Shown piece after piece: positions 1-6,617 of a stretch of DNA of 9,839 nt. The stretch lies in the NCBI GenBank assembly GCA_947244675.1, contig CAMXLV010000062.1, positions 1-9,839 on the forward strand. Reading direction: 5' to 3'. The notes beneath the pieces are model-generated. The model saw only the letters and a list, made by a program, of their open reading frames with translations, was not told where the DNA came from and made no database searches. Each line of letters starts with the position of its first letter. Positions within the stretch are counted from its first letter, which is position 1. The stretch is from an uncultured Clostridium sp. (GTDB lineage: Bacteria; Bacillota_A; Clostridia; TANB77; CAG-508). The position numbers and the translations under genes were made by a program.

Positions 1-2
1 CA

Positions 3-1739
3 GAAGGAAAAGATAGAAGAAAGCGTAAAGAAATGGAAGAAGATCCCATAGTTCAAAAAATTATAAGGTTAAAAAAAGAGGGACAATCTGACAATGCAAT
101 TGCCAAACTTTCTGATATAAAATTTTCACAACCTAAAGTTTCTAAAATTGTAAGGGAAGCGGAAAGATTAGGTTTATTAAATAAGGCAAAAGTAGAAGAA
201 GCAAGACAAAGTAAAGATCCAAAAGCGAGAAAAATAGTAGAAAATGAAAAAATGGTAGAAGACATTGATAAAGAACAATTACTAGAGTTCTTAAAATTAG
301 GATATGATTTGTTTAAAATAAAAAGAAAAATGTGTTTACCTACAGTGCAAATTATAAAAAAAGCAATTAACAAGTTAATAAAAGAAAAACGAATTACGGA
401 AAAGCAAATACAAGTTTATAAAGAAGAAAGAGAAAAAAGAGATAAGGAAGAAATCTTAGAAAAATTAAAAAATGGAATTCCAACAGAAATAATAGCAAAA
501 GATTTAGATTATGATGTAAGAAGAATGAAAAAACTAATACAAGAAGTTAAAGAAGAAGAAAATATAACTGATGAAGAGATTGCTATTTGGAAAGAAAATA
601 GAGAAACTATAGCTAAAAGAAGAATGAATGTTGTGCTAATGGGATTAAAAGATGGATTAACACCAAAGGAAATGTGTGCCAAATATTCAGAATATGGATT
701 AAATGGATCCAATATTGAGTATTGTACTCAGAAATTAATTGATAGAAGAGATATTACATTAGATAAAATAAAACAAAATAGAGAACAAAATAGGAAATCA
801 AAGAAAAAAATGCAAAAAAAGATCTGGAATAGAGAAGATCGATTAAGAAAGATAAGAAAAAAAGTAGTGCAAGAACATGAACAATTAAAAAGAGAAATGG
901 AGATGAAAATTAAATTAGATAAGAAATTATCACAAGAAGATCAAGAAAAAATAAGAGAGCTTATCAATTTATATTATAAAAGATATCAGAAGTATAAAAT
1001 AGAGAATATAACAAAATTGGAGTTATTAAATTTAAAACAAGCACTACAAAGAATACCAATAAACGAAAAAGATATTATTATGTTTTGCAAGCTATGTATG
1101 ATGATACAAGAATATGAAGAAGCAATACAAATTATAAGAAGTAGAAATAATAATCCAATGGTAACAATTAAAGAAAACCAAAAGGATAAAATAGAAAGTT
1201 TAGAAACAACTTTAAATAAAGTAATAAAACTAAAAAAAGCAATAAAAATCATAAAAAGTGGCAATACCAATACAACTGTTCTTGCAGAAGTAACAGGACT
1301 ATCAAAGGATGAAATTAATATTTTGAAAATAAAAGTTCAAAAAAAGTCAATCCGATTTTTCAGTGTAGAACAAAGAGAAAAGATATTAAATTTATTAATG
1401 AAGGATATAGATACAAGTAAGATACAAAGAAGATTTGAGCTAACTGATTTTGAAATGCAAGATATACAAGAACAATTAATAGAATATAAAAAATGCAAAG
1501 TAATTGGAAATAAAGAACAAGAAATTAGAGAAGAAAGCAAAGCTAGAATTGTGGTATTATATACAAAACTAGGAAAAAGTCCTCAATATATTGCTAGCGT
1601 TATGAGACAAGAGGTAAATGAAGTACAAGAAATAATAGAATATGCACTAGAAAAAGAATTGATTTATAATGAGGAATTAGCAGGAATTAATCCATTATCA
1701 TGGTATCAAAAATTAAAAGAAGATAGATTACTAAAATAG
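3..1739 (+). CDS. Tandem helix-turn-helix repeat protein, 5' end outside the window
   Basis: I do not recognise this family. The frame is open to the window edge (codons from position 3). The first ATG, at 33, has no ribosome binding site at a usable distance, and the residues before it (GKDRRKRKE) look like the basic linker ending each repeat, so the gene probably starts upstream. Numbering from the ATG at 33, four units of about 60 residues (about 5-66, 82-137, 139-197, 198-259) each carry a helical segment resembling a helix-turn-helix, a hinge such as RIT/NIT/DIT, and a basic tail. Next come a basic coiled-coil stretch (about 260-300), a TPR-like helical module (about 303-371) and three more HTH-like segments (about 399-440, 448-488, 503-545). 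No signal peptide or membrane segment is seen. A soluble DNA- or RNA-binding protein is inferred. It lies 65 nt upstream of fmt and shares its plan with the gene at 6618-7898. Confidence 0.8.
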   Translation, partial: EGKDRRKRKEMEEDPIVQKIIRLKKEGQSDNAIAKLSDIKFSQPKVSKIVREAERLGLLNKAKVEEARQSKDPKARKIVENEKMVEDIDKEQLLEFLKLGYDLFKIKRKMCLPTVQIIKKAINKLIKEKRITEKQIQVYKEEREKRDKEEILEKLKNGIPTEIIAKDLDYDVRRMKKLIQEVKEEENITDEEIAIWKENRETIAKRRMNVVLMGLKDGLTPKEMCAKYSEYGLNGSNIEYCTQKLIDRRDITLDKIKQNREQNRKSKKKMQKKIWNREDRLRKIRKKVVQEHEQLKREMEMKIKLDKKLSQEDQEKIRELINLYYKRYQKYKIENITKLELLNLKQALQRIPINEKDIIMFCKLCMMIQEYEEAIQIIRSRNNNPMVTIKENQKDKIESLETTLNKVIKLKKAIKIIKSGNTNTTVLAEVTGLSKDEINILKIKVQKKSIRFFSVEQREKILNLLMKDIDTSKIQRRFELTDFEMQDIQEQLIEYKKCKVIGNKEQEIREESKARIVVLYTKLGKSPQYIASVMRQEVNEVQEIIEYALEKELIYNEELAGINPLSWYQKLKEDRLLK

Positions 1740-1804
1740 AACAATAAGGTTATAGGTAAACCATTGATAAAAAACCTAAATTGTAAGAGATAAGGAAAAG
1801 AAAA

Positions 1805-2761
1805 ATGAATATTGTATTTATGGGAACGCCAGATTTTGCTAAAGAAAGTTTAGCTGCTATTGAAAAAGCAGGTCATACTATTTTAGCAGTGGTAACAAAT
1901 GTAGATAAACCAAAAGGGAGAGGAATGAAGCTACAAGCATCTGAAGTAAAGCAGTATGCTTTAGAAAAAAATGTAAGTATTTATCAGCCAGAAAAAGTAA
2001 GAAATAATGTAGCATTTATAGAAGAAATAAAAAATTTAGAACCAGATGTAATTTGTGTAGTAGCTTATGGAAAAATATTGCCAAAAGAGATTTTAGAAGT
2101 TCCAAAATATGGATGTATCAATGTTCATGCATCTCTATTGCCCAAATATAGAGGAGCAGCTCCAATTCAATGGGCTATTTTAAATGGTGATAAAATAACA
2201 GGAATTACTACGATGTATATGGATCAGGGAATGGATACAGGTGATATTATTTTAAAAGAAGAAGTTTTAATAGAAGAAAATGAAACAACAGGAGAATTAT
2301 GGAGTAAGCTTGCCAAAAAAGGAGGAGAGCTACTAGTAGAAACATTAGATCAAATTGAAAAAGGAACTGCACCAAGAAGAAAACAGGAAGAAAACTTTAC
2401 CTTAGCACCAATGATTTCTAAAGAAATAGCTAAAATTGATTGGGATATTAAAACAGCAGAGGAAATAAAAAATTTAGTAAGAGGATTAAATCCTATTATG
2501 GGAGCTTACACATATTTAAAAGGAAAAAAGATAAAATTTTGGAGTGTTACAGTTATAGCAGAAGATGAAATGAAAATAGAGAACATAGAGAGCATAAAAA
2601 ATGGAACAGTAATTTATTCAAATCCAAAAGAGGGGATTTTTATTAAAACTAAAAATGGGATTCTAAAGGTATTAGAAATACAAGGAGAAAATGCAAAAAA
2701 AATGCCAGTACAAGATTTCTTACGAGGAAACAATATAGAAAAATTTGAAATTTTTGAATAA
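1805..2761 (+). CDS. fmt: Methionyl-tRNA formyltransferase
   Basis: Transfers the formyl group of 10-formyltetrahydrofolate to the methionine on initiator tRNA in the cytoplasm, the step that makes fMet-tRNA for translation initiation. The protein has 318 residues, normal for the family. The N-terminal formyltransferase domain begins MNIVFMGTPDFA. The catalytic triad known from E. coli is present at the same numbers: Asn106, His108 and Asp144, with the SLLP folate-binding loop at 110-113 followed by KYRGAAPIQ. The C-terminal tRNA-binding OB-like domain covers about 205-318. AAGGA at 1792-1796 sits 8 nt before the ATG. The deformylase gene def, often adjacent, is not seen here; a repeat-HTH gene lies upstream instead. 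It is not obviously in the same transcript as the next gene, which has its own promoter. Confidence 0.97.
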   Translation: MNIVFMGTPDFAKESLAAIEKAGHTILAVVTNVDKPKGRGMKLQASEVKQYALEKNVSIYQPEKVRNNVAFIEEIKNLEPDVICVVAYGKILPKEILEVPKYGCINVHASLLPKYRGAAPIQWAILNGDKITGITTMYMDQGMDTGDIILKEEVLIEENETTGELWSKLAKKGGELLVETLDQIEKGTAPRRKQEENFTLAPMISKEIAKIDWDIKTAEEIKNLVRGLNPIMGAYTYLKGKKIKFWSVTVIAEDEMKIENIESIKNGTVIYSNPKEGIFIKTKNGILKVLEIQGENAKKMPVQDFLRGNNIEKFEIFE

Positions 2762-2805
2762 TTTTTTCTCATGACTAAAATCAGTTAAAAATTTAAGAAA
2801 AATAG

Positions 2806-2834
2806 TTGTAAAAAAAGTGAAAAATTGATATACT
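2806..2834 (+). promoter_or_regulatory. Sigma-A-type promoter of the asp23 operon
   Basis: TTGTAA (2806-2811), a 17-nt spacer and TATACT (2829-2834) make a good vegetative promoter in the 127-nt space between fmt and asp23. Transcription would begin near 2841, giving a leader of about 48 nt. The -10 box lies inside one arm of an inverted repeat (see 2820-2872), so the promoter is probably regulated. This is inference from sequence match alone. Confidence 0.7.
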
Positions 2835-2872
2835 CTAAATAAGAAATTTAAGTATATCAATTTTTGATATAC
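2820..2872. promoter_or_regulatory. Three alternating copies of TTGATATAC over the asp23 promoter and leader
   Basis: Copy A, TTGATATAC, lies at 2825-2833; copy B, its exact reverse complement GTATATCAA, at 2852-2860; copy C, again TTGATATAC, at 2864-2872. A and B are part of a perfect 14-bp inverted repeat (2820-2833 with 2852-2865, 18-nt spacer). B and C form a perfect 9-bp hairpin with a TTT loop that ends right at the AAGGAGG ribosome binding site. Copy A covers the -10 box. The arrangement fits operator half-sites for a dimeric regulator, or a leader hairpin that controls ribosome access; which one cannot be told from sequence. Confidence 0.65.
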
Positions 2873-2880
2873 AAGGAGGT
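2873..2880 (+). promoter_or_regulatory. Ribosome binding site that fixes the asp23 start at 2889
   Basis: AAGGAGGT is a near-perfect Shine-Dalgarno sequence. It ends on the first base of an in-frame TTG at 2880, so that TTG cannot be its start codon. The ATG at 2889 is 9 nt after GGAGG (2875-2879) and is the likely start. Confidence 0.8.
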
Positions 2881-2888
2881 TGGAAAAT

Positions 2889-3341
2889 ATGAGTGAAGAA
2901 AATCAAAACCAAGGGGAAGTAGTTGAATTAGAAGAAGAAATAAAAACAGAAAATGAAGGAATCCAAATTTCTAATGATGTAGTAGCAGTCATTGCAGGAG
3001 TAGCAGTATCAGAGGTTCCTGGTGTAGCAGGTATGGCAGGAGGATTTGCAGGAGGAATTACTGAGGTACTAAGTGGAAAGAAAAATTTAGCTAAAGGAAT
3101 CAAAGTAGAAGTAACAGGGGCACAAGCAAAAATTGATGTTAATATCATAGTAGAATATGGTTCAAGAATTCCAGATGTTGCATTTGAGATTCAAAACAGA
3201 GTAAAAAAAGCAGTAGAAAGTATGACTGGTTTAAAAGTAGAAGAAGTCAATGTTCATGTACAAGGCGTAAACACAGATGCAGCCAAAGAAGAAAAGAGTC
3301 AACAAGAGGAAGCAGAAGAAGAAATGACAAGTGAAGAATAA
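2889..3341 (+). CDS. Asp23/Gls24 family envelope stress response protein
   Basis: A 150-residue member of the Asp23/Gls24 (alkaline shock protein) family, small cytoplasmic proteins that gather at the membrane and are linked to envelope stress. Recognisable parts are ISNDVVAVIAGVAVSEVPGV (about 28-47), a glycine-rich loop (GMAGGFAGGI) and the C-terminal half with VNIIVEYG, a helix with IQNRVKKAVESMTGL, and VEEVNVHVQGV. Both ends are acidic and low in complexity. The start is set by the ribosome binding site at 2873-2880; the TTG at 2880 would add three residues and overlaps that site. It is the first gene after a strong promoter and is followed by AmaP and DUF2273 genes, the usual partners. 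In staphylococci AmaP holds Asp23 at the membrane, and the same is inferred here. Confidence 0.93.
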   Translation: MSEENQNQGEVVELEEEIKTENEGIQISNDVVAVIAGVAVSEVPGVAGMAGGFAGGITEVLSGKKNLAKGIKVEVTGAQAKIDVNIIVEYGSRIPDVAFEIQNRVKKAVESMTGLKVEEVNVHVQGVNTDAAKEEKSQQEEAEEEMTSEE

Positions 3342-3368
3342 AAAAATAAAAAAGTAGGAGGAAATGAA

Positions 3369-3926
3369 ATGAAAATTTTAGAAAAAATCACACTAATTAT
3401 TTATTCTAATATCATGTTAATTTTATCTATCATTTTATGTTTGTTAGTATTCGGATGGTTAGATATAGAATTAGTAGGAGGAATAATTACCAAAATTATC
3501 GTAGGAGATACCTCTAGTAAAATTGTATTAGGATTAGGAGTTGTATTTATTTTATTATCAATTAAATGTATCTTTTTTGATACAACTTCAAAAGAACAAA
3601 TAAAAGAAAGACAAGGTGTTTTATTAGAAAACGAAAGTGGAAAACTAATGATTTCAAAAGAAACCATAGAAAACTTAGTAAATTCTGTTGCACTAAATTT
3701 CCAAAGTGCAGAAGAAGTAACAACAAGAGTGGAATTAGATAGAGAAAATAATGTAAAAGTTTTTGTCAATTTAATTGTAAATGAAGAAGCGATTATAAAA
3801 GATTTATCAGCTAATTTACAAGCAAAAATTAAAGAAAAAGTAAAAGCAGCAACTGATTTAGAAGTAAAAGAAGTAAATATTACAGTAAAAAAAGTTGCTC
3901 CAACAAAACAAGAGGGAGAAAACTAA
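3369..3926 (+). CDS. amaP: Alkaline shock response membrane anchor protein (AmaP-like)
   Basis: A 185-residue protein with two N-terminal membrane segments (about 8-31 and 50-70) and a soluble C-terminal domain. In the AmaP family this protein anchors Asp23 to the inside of the cell membrane. The C-terminal domain (about 96-178) itself looks like Asp23: an initial ISKETIENLVNSVA helix, a strand VKVFVNLIV, a helix LQAKIKEKVKAATDLEV and a final strand VKEVNITVKKV line up by eye with the upstream Asp23 protein. GGAGG at 3357-3361 is 7 nt from the ATG. The gene is 27 nt after asp23, so co-transcription is likely. The family call is firm from context and topology; the symbol is used by similarity. 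Confidence 0.87.
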   Translation: MKILEKITLIIYSNIMLILSIILCLLVFGWLDIELVGGIITKIIVGDTSSKIVLGLGVVFILLSIKCIFFDTTSKEQIKERQGVLLENESGKLMISKETIENLVNSVALNFQSAEEVTTRVELDRENNVKVFVNLIVNEEAIIKDLSANLQAKIKEKVKAATDLEVKEVNITVKKVAPTKQEGEN

Positions 3927-3931
3927 AAAAG

Positions 3932-3970
3932 CTTATTCCAAACTTTAAAAAGGGGAAAATTTTGAATAAG
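3932..3970 (+). repeat. Intercistronic inverted repeat between amaP and the DUF2273 gene
   Basis: CTTATTC (3932-3938) pairs with GAATAAG (3964-3970), with a possible extension of AAA/TTT inside after a one-base bulge. The hairpin sits just before the ribosome binding site of the DUF2273 gene in a 65-nt gap. It is AT-rich and has no T-run after it, so it is not a terminator. A role in mRNA processing or translation level is possible but not shown. Confidence 0.3.
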
Positions 3971-3991
3971 AAGAAAGGAACGTGATATAAA

Positions 3992-4192
3992 ATGAACCTA
4001 AAGGAATTTTGGAACAATTATAAAGGAGCAATCATCGGAATTGTAGTAGCAATTTTAATTTTAGTTACTAGATTACATGATTTAATATTAGCCATTGTTA
4101 TATTAGCATTAGGAGCATTGATAGGAAATTATGTGCAACAAAATAAAGAAGAAGTAAAAACAAAACTAAAAGCATTTATTGATAAAATATAA
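3992..4192 (+). CDS. DUF2273 family small membrane protein
   Basis: A 66-residue protein with an N-terminal amphipathic stretch (MNLKEFWNNYKG), two closely spaced hydrophobic segments (about 13-26 and 29-47, separated by a short loop with Arg-Leu-His-Asp) and a charged C-terminal tail. Size, topology and the NNYKGAIIG start match DUF2273 proteins, which are regularly encoded beside Asp23 and AmaP. Its molecular role is not known; membrane support of the Asp23-AmaP complex is inferred from context only. AAAGGAA precedes the ATG at a slightly long spacing. Confidence 0.87.
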   Translation: MNLKEFWNNYKGAIIGIVVAILILVTRLHDLILAIVILALGALIGNYVQQNKEEVKTKLKAFIDKI

Positions 4193-4214
4193 CTTATCTT
4201 AGAAAGGAAAGAAT

Positions 4215-4634
4215 ATGAACAGAACTGCTATAAGAGAGCAAACATTCAAACTAGTTTATAGTTTAGAAATACAAAAACAAGAAAACCTAGAAGAAGCAAT
4301 ACAATTATATGAAGAAACCAATACAATAATAGATGAAAAAGCAAAAGAATACCTAGTAGATGCTATTTTTGGTATTGCAAAAAACAAAGAAGAAATTACA
4401 AAACAAATAGAAACAAATCTAAAAGCAGAATGGAAATTAGAGAGAATTTCTAAAATTGACTTAGCCATTTTAAAACTTGCTATTTATGAATTAAAATATA
4501 CACAAATTCCTTTTAAAGTAGTTATTAATGAAGCAGTAGAGTTAGCTAAAAAATATGGAGAAGAAACATCAAAAAACTTTGTAAATGGAATTTTGGCAAG
4601 TGTTGTCAATGGAAAAAAAGAGGGAAAAGAATGA
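4215..4634 (+). CDS. nusB: Transcription antitermination factor NusB
   Basis: A 139-residue, all-helical RNA-binding protein. NusB binds boxA RNA together with NusE (ribosomal protein S10) and helps RNA polymerase read through rRNA operons. The sequence shows the family's arginine-rich N-terminus ([17 protein letters not shown]) and the conserved C-terminal block with [16 protein letters not shown] (about 79-94), [18 protein letters not shown] (about 99-116) and [11 protein letters not shown] (about 121-131). AAAGGAAAG precedes the ATG. The stop overlaps the start of xseA by 4 nt (ATGA), so the two are probably translationally coupled. Position after an Asp23 gene and before xseA/xseB is typical for Bacillota. 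Confidence 0.96.
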   Translation: MNRTAIREQTFKLVYSLEIQKQENLEEAIQLYEETNTIIDEKAKEYLVDAIFGIAKNKEEITKQIETNLKAEWKLERISKIDLAILKLAIYELKYTQIPFKVVINEAVELAKKYGEETSKNFVNGILASVVNGKKEGKE

Positions 4635-5824
4635 AATATGCAGAAATGGCAATAACAGTATCAGACTTAAATCAATACATAAAAAATAAAATAGCACAAG
4701 ATGAAACACTAAATAACATATTAGTAAAAGGAGAAATCTCAAACTTTAAAAATCATTATACAGGTCATATGTATTTTACATTAAAAGATGAGAATTCTCT
4801 TATAAAATGCATTATGTTCAAAACATATGCTCAAAAATTAGGATTTATGCCAAAAGATGGAATGAAAGTATTTCTATTAGGTGGTGTATCTGTTTTTGAG
4901 AGGGATGGTGTATATCAAATTTATGTAAAAGTGATGGAAGAAGATGGTTTAGGAGACCTATATACCCAATACCAAGAACTTAAAAAAAGTTTAGAAGAAG
5001 AAGGATTATTTGATAAAGAACACAAAATGCCAATTCCCAAAATGCCAAAAGTGATTGGAGTATTAAGTTCTAGTACAGGTTCTGTTATTAAAGATATTAT
5101 AAACGTATCTACTAGAAGAAATCCTAATGTAGTCATTAGACTATTACCTGTTCCTGTACAAGGAGAAGGTGCTGCTGAAAAAATAGCAGAAGGAATACAA
5201 TATATGAATCGAAACAAATTAGCAGATGTACTAATTTTGGCAAGAGGAGGAGGATCCTTAGAAGATTTGTGGCCATTTAATGAAAAAATAGTTGCCAAAA
5301 GTATTTATCATTCAGAAATTCCTATTATATCAGCAGTAGGTCATGAAACTGATTTTACAATTAGTGATTTTGTTGCAGATTTAAGAGCTCCAACGCCATC
5401 AGCAGCAGCGGAATTAGCTGTTCCAGACATATATGAAGTACAACAAAAAATAAATAATTATCAAAATCGTCTGAGAATGGCATTAGTCAAAAAAGTACAA
5501 ATTATGAAACTAAGATATGAAAAAAGCATATCTAGTTTTGCCTTTAAAGAGCCGACAAGAAAAATACAAGAAAACTACATTCAAATTGATCATCAAATTA
5601 AACAATTAGAATCCTTTATCAAAGCAAAGCAAGAAAAAGAAAAAACAAAATATAGCAGTTTAATTGCTAAATTGGATGCCTATAGTCCTTTAAAAACATT
5701 AAAGAGAGGTTATACATTAACAAAAAAGGAAGGAAAAATACTTAAATCAAAAGAAGACATAAAAAAAGGAGAAATAGTAGAAATAAGATTTATAGATGGT
5801 GAAGTAAAGGCTAAAATTCAATAA
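4631..5824 (+). CDS. xseA: Exodeoxyribonuclease VII large subunit
   Basis: Catalytic subunit of exonuclease VII, which degrades single-stranded DNA from both ends into oligonucleotides; it works with several copies of XseB. The protein has 397 residues, at the short end for the family. An N-terminal OB-fold domain (about 7-102, with [18 protein letters not shown]) binds single-stranded DNA. The catalytic core has [14 protein letters not shown] (143-156), [16 protein letters not shown] (203-218), [20 protein letters not shown] (235-254) and [10 protein letters not shown] long coiled-coil region (about 270-345) should carry the XseB-binding sites, and a short C-terminal domain ends in a GEVKAKI strand. 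The start overlaps the nusB stop. Confidence 0.97.
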   Translation: MKYAEMAITVSDLNQYIKNKIAQDETLNNILVKGEISNFKNHYTGHMYFTLKDENSLIKCIMFKTYAQKLGFMPKDGMKVFLLGGVSVFERDGVYQIYVKVMEEDGLGDLYTQYQELKKSLEEEGLFDKEHKMPIPKMPKVIGVLSSSTGSVIKDIINVSTRRNPNVVIRLLPVPVQGEGAAEKIAEGIQYMNRNKLADVLILARGGGSLEDLWPFNEKIVAKSIYHSEIPIISAVGHETDFTISDFVADLRAPTPSAAAELAVPDIYEVQQKINNYQNRLRMALVKKVQIMKLRYEKSISSFAFKEPTRKIQENYIQIDHQIKQLESFIKAKQEKEKTKYSSLIAKLDAYSPLKTLKRGYTLTKKEGKILKSKEDIKKGEIVEIRFIDGEVKAKIQ

Positions 5825-5841
5825 AAGGAGACAAGAGAAAG

Positions 5842-6057
5842 TTGAAAAAGAATTTTGAAGAGCAAATGGAAGAATTAGAAAAAATTGTTCAAGAATTAGA
5901 AAAAGGGGAACTTAGTTTAGAAGACTCAGTTTCAAAATTTGAAGAAGGAATTAAAATTGCAAAAGAGTGTAATAAAACATTAGAAGAAGCAGAAAAGAAA
6001 ATAACTATTCTAGTAAACAAAGAAGGAGAAATAAAAGAAGAAAATTTTGAAAATTAG
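5842..6057 (+). CDS. xseB: Exodeoxyribonuclease VII small subunit
   Basis: A 71-residue helical-hairpin protein that binds the coiled-coil arm of XseA to make exonuclease VII. The family core is present: FEEQMEELEKIVQELEKGEL (residues 5-24), then SLEDSVSKFEEGI and a second helix ending near EKKITIL. The start is TTG at 5842, with AGGAG at 5826-5830; the next ATG (5866) would remove the conserved FEE segment, so TTG is preferred. It follows xseA by 17 nt. Confidence 0.95.
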   Translation: MKKNFEEQMEELEKIVQELEKGELSLEDSVSKFEEGIKIAKECNKTLEEAEKKITILVNKEGEIKEENFEN

Positions 6058-6089
6058 AACAGAAGAAATTTAATAAAGGGGAGAAAAAA

Positions 6090-6532
6090 ATGAATGACTT
6101 TATAGCATTTGTGCAAAATAAATATATTTATATACCATTCTTTTTATGGTTTGGTATCCAATTATTTAAACTAATTTATGATTTATTTACAACTAAAAAA
6201 TTTAATTTTAAAAGAATTATGGGAGCAGGTGGTATGCCAAGTTCTCATTCAGCAGTAGTAGCAGGTTTAGCAACATTAATTGGAAAATACGAAGGAGTAG
6301 GATCACCAATATTTGCAGTAACTTTAATAGTTGCATTTGTTGTTATGTATGATGCTTGTCGGAGTAAGAAGAGCAGCAGGAAAGCAAGCAGCATTATTAA
6401 ATAAATTAATTGAAACACCTCGGATTAACAGGAATGCAAGTATCTGAGAGATTAGTAGAAGTATTAGGACATACGCCAATACAAGTATTTGTAGGAGCTT
6501 TAATAGGACTAGTGGCAGGATTACTTGGCTAA
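6090..6532 (+). CDS. Divergent PAP2 family membrane protein, readable only with two +1 frameshifts
   Basis: With one base skipped at 6360 and one at 6421, the gene reads as a single 146-residue protein of the divergent PAP2 (DivPAP2, YuiD-like) family. Conserved parts are GAGGMPSSHSAVVAGLATLIG (about 45-65), VVMYDACGVRRAAGKQAALL (84-103) and LGHTPIQVFVGALIGLVAG (125-143), with hydrophobic membrane segments at about 12-33, 73-88 and 129-145. Without shifts, translation stops at 6402-6404 after 104 codons; with only the first shift it stops at 6445-6447. The biochemical role of the family is unclear. AGGGGAG precedes the ATG, and position after xseB is usual in Clostridia. Both shift points are in-frame CGG followed by A, and each shift restores a Gly (91 and 111); Gly91 lies in the conserved DAxGVRR motif. 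It could be programmed frameshifting, a pseudogene, or two sequencing errors. No base outside these two points disturbs the frame. Confidence 0.85.
6357..6363 (+). other. First +1 frameshift point: TGT CGG A read as TGT (C) GGA
   Basis: In the initial frame codons 90-91 are TGT CGG. Skipping C6360 gives GGA (6361-6363) and continues VRRAAGKQAALL, which matches the family's DAxGVRR motif. Deleting T6356/T6357 would restore the same frame as Asp-Ala-Val-Gly, so the exact extra base is not certain. Confidence 0.75.
6418..6424 (+). other. Second +1 frameshift point: CCT CGG A read as CCT (C) GGA
   Basis: In the frame entered at 6361, the codons are CCT (6418-6420) and CGG (6421-6423). Skipping C6421 gives GGA (6422-6424) and continues LTGMQVSERLVEVLGHTP, the family's C-terminal part. 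Without this shift a TGA at 6445-6447 ends translation. Removing one C of 6418-6419 would also restore the frame. Confidence 0.75.
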
Positions 6533-6548
6533 AATAGAAGGTATTTTA

Positions 6549-6583
6549 TTGTATAGGTAAAATCTCTTATTTTTCCTATACAA
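6549..6583. repeat. Inverted repeat downstream of the divergent PAP2 gene
   Basis: TTGTATAGG (6549-6557) pairs perfectly with CCTATACAA (6575-6583); inside, AAAA (6559-6562) can pair with TTTT (6571-6574) after a one-base bulge, leaving an 8-nt loop. It lies in the 85-nt gap before the second repeat-HTH gene. No T-run follows on either strand, so it is not a standard rho-independent terminator. It could stabilise or process the mRNA, or be a protein binding site. Confidence 0.5.
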
Positions 6584-6617
6584 CAAGAAAAAATAAGATG
6601 AGGAATATAAAATTGGT

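Noticed and set aside
33..35. ATG at 33 as the true start of the first gene
   Set aside because: No ribosome binding site at normal spacing, the frame stays open to the window edge, and the preceding residues look like a repeat linker. The start is more likely outside the window.
1740..1804. TTGATA-like promoter and short TAGGT/ACCTA dyad upstream of fmt
   Set aside because: No acceptable -10 box at 16-18 nt spacing, and the dyad is only 5 bp; expected by chance in AT-rich DNA.
2738..2768. Possible terminator at the end of fmt (GAAAAATT pairing with AATTTTTTC)
   Set aside because: The stem is almost only A-T pairs, overlaps the last codons of fmt, and several equal alternative pairings exist, so it is not convincing as a terminator.
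2880..2882. TTG start for the Asp23 gene
   Set aside because: It overlaps the Shine-Dalgarno sequence AAGGAGGT (2873-2880); the ATG at 2889 has correct spacing.
4921..5298. Long minus-strand open frames inside xseA, fhs and the HTH genes
   Set aside because: They lie opposite well-supported + strand genes, lack ribosome binding sites, and give low-complexity Ser/Phe/Ile-rich products typical of the complement of AT-rich coding DNA.
6090..6404. A 104-residue truncated divergent PAP2 protein as the intended product
   Set aside because: The tail after Cys90 (RSKKSSRKASSIIK) has no family similarity, while the +1 frames downstream give conserved family sequence to 6532.
6554..6582. TATACA at 6577-6582 (or TAAAAT at 6558-6563) as a promoter for the second HTH gene
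   Set aside because: No reasonable -35 box at the right distance from either hexamer.
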